Assembly (NCBI GenBank): GCA_945897565.1
Contig: CAMDFN010000021.1
Coordinates: 1 to 41,526, forward strand
Direction: 5' to 3'
Length of the DNA stretch: 41,526 nt
DNA from: Chryseobacterium gleum
GTDB lineage: Bacteria; Bacteroidota; Bacteroidia; Flavobacteriales_D; Crocinitomicaceae
In this document: one piece after another, positions 41,354 through 41,526 of the stretch
Layout of the letters: each line of letters starts with the position of its first letter
Numbering within the stretch: position 1 is the first letter of the stretch
Position numbers and translations under genes: made by a program
The notes under the pieces: generated by a model
Seen by the model: the letters and a program-made list of their open reading frames with translations, nothing else
What the model was told of the DNA's origin: nothing
Database searches by the model: none

Positions 41354-41526
41354 ATGAGACTAAATATAAACACCCGTAAAAACCTGATTATTAAATTTTT
41401 AATCATCTTGGTTTCACTTCCTTTACTTTCTTTTGGCCAGCTTGGCAGCACCATGTATGGGCTGCACAGACAAATGAATCCATTGACTGTTTCATTAGTT
41501 GAGATTGACCCTACCACCGGCGTCAT
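41354..41526 (+). CDS. Secreted protein, 3' partial
   Basis: ATG at 41354 opens a frame that runs off the right edge. The 57 visible residues contain a signal peptide (hydrophobic core IIKFLIILVSLPLLS, cleavage near FGQ) and the start of a mature protein, LGSTMYGLHRQMNPLTVSLV. This kind of start (YGL..., SLVEIDPTTG) resembles beta-propeller-type proteins of Bacteroidota, but too little is present to classify it. Confidence 0.6.
   Translation, partial: MRLNINTRKNLIIKFLIILVSLPLLSFGQLGSTMYGLHRQMNPLTVSLVEIDPTTGV

Noticed and set aside
1-41526. Search for tRNA genes, CRISPR arrays, insertion sequences and phage genes.
   Set aside because: No cloverleaf with CCA-type end, no regularly spaced direct repeats, no transposase or integrase motifs were seen by eye; a tool such as tRNAscan-SE would be needed to exclude a tRNA fully.

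Overview
The window comes from a chromosome of the phylum Bacteroidota, most likely the order Flavobacteriales; the family is not determined. Support: porX, the response regulator/PglZ regulator of the type IX secretion system (T9SS); two different T9SS C-terminal sorting domains; a DUF1501/DUF1800 pair; a half-size TauE/SafE protein; the sufS-sufE-MIP18 set; and many copies of the Bacteroidota -7 promoter box TAnnTTTG. Coding density is high. I see no rRNA, tRNA, CRISPR array, insertion sequence or prophage, and no gene-free stretch over 300 bases.

Layout. 1-582: 3' end of a membrane-anchored thioredoxin-like gene. 536-8735 (minus): a run of PagL-like lipid A deacylase, GIN-domain lipoprotein, porin-like barrel, xth, pcm, a sigma-54 response regulator without a DNA-binding domain, and a YfhO-type membrane protein. 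8781-10072 (plus): mazG and a miniature MscS channel. 10069-11307 (minus): an HD phosphohydrolase divergent from porX (11354-12898), followed by sufS, sufE and a MIP18-family gene. 14933-17908 (minus): LuxE-like acyl-protein synthetase, half-size TSUP carrier, M20 amidohydrolase, lipoprotein. 17994-20390: hemH and ahcY, then a strong terminator. 20449-22959 (minus): aconitase and a stunted barrel-like gene. 23074-25611: a tightly overlapping rlpA-like, CoA-transferase, GNAT, trmH operon, then ribosomal protein THX, serC and serA. 28022-29890: cyclophilin, an unknown 178-aa protein, a 3' relic of clpB beside a small ORF, hairpin and terminator, and a 70-aa lipoprotein. 29920-32750: a DUF6702-like protein and an M1 metallopeptidase. 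32757-35881 (minus): the DUF1800/DUF1501 pair. 35999-38731: a glycine-rich, repeat-bearing T9SS type B surface protein. 38823-41020 (minus): era-der. 41115-41526: a 57-aa CxxC protein and the start of a secreted protein.

Functionally most of the window is core metabolism and maintenance: Fe-S assembly, heme, methyl cycle, TCA cycle, serine, ribosome-assembly GTPases and nucleotide sanitation. It is mixed with cell-surface functions: T9SS control and cargo, outer-membrane barrels and lipoproteins. I found no single obvious new defence or mobile system. The points most worth a second look are: a set of seven genes whose -7 box ends only 3-6 bases before the start codon, predicting leaderless mRNAs; the PagL-like protein with Asn at the catalytic Glu position; the Tat-type signal plus T9SS tail on the DUF1501 protein, coupled to a DUF1800 protein with no signal; the effector-like sigma-54 activator lacking its HTH; and the scarred clpB relic locus.
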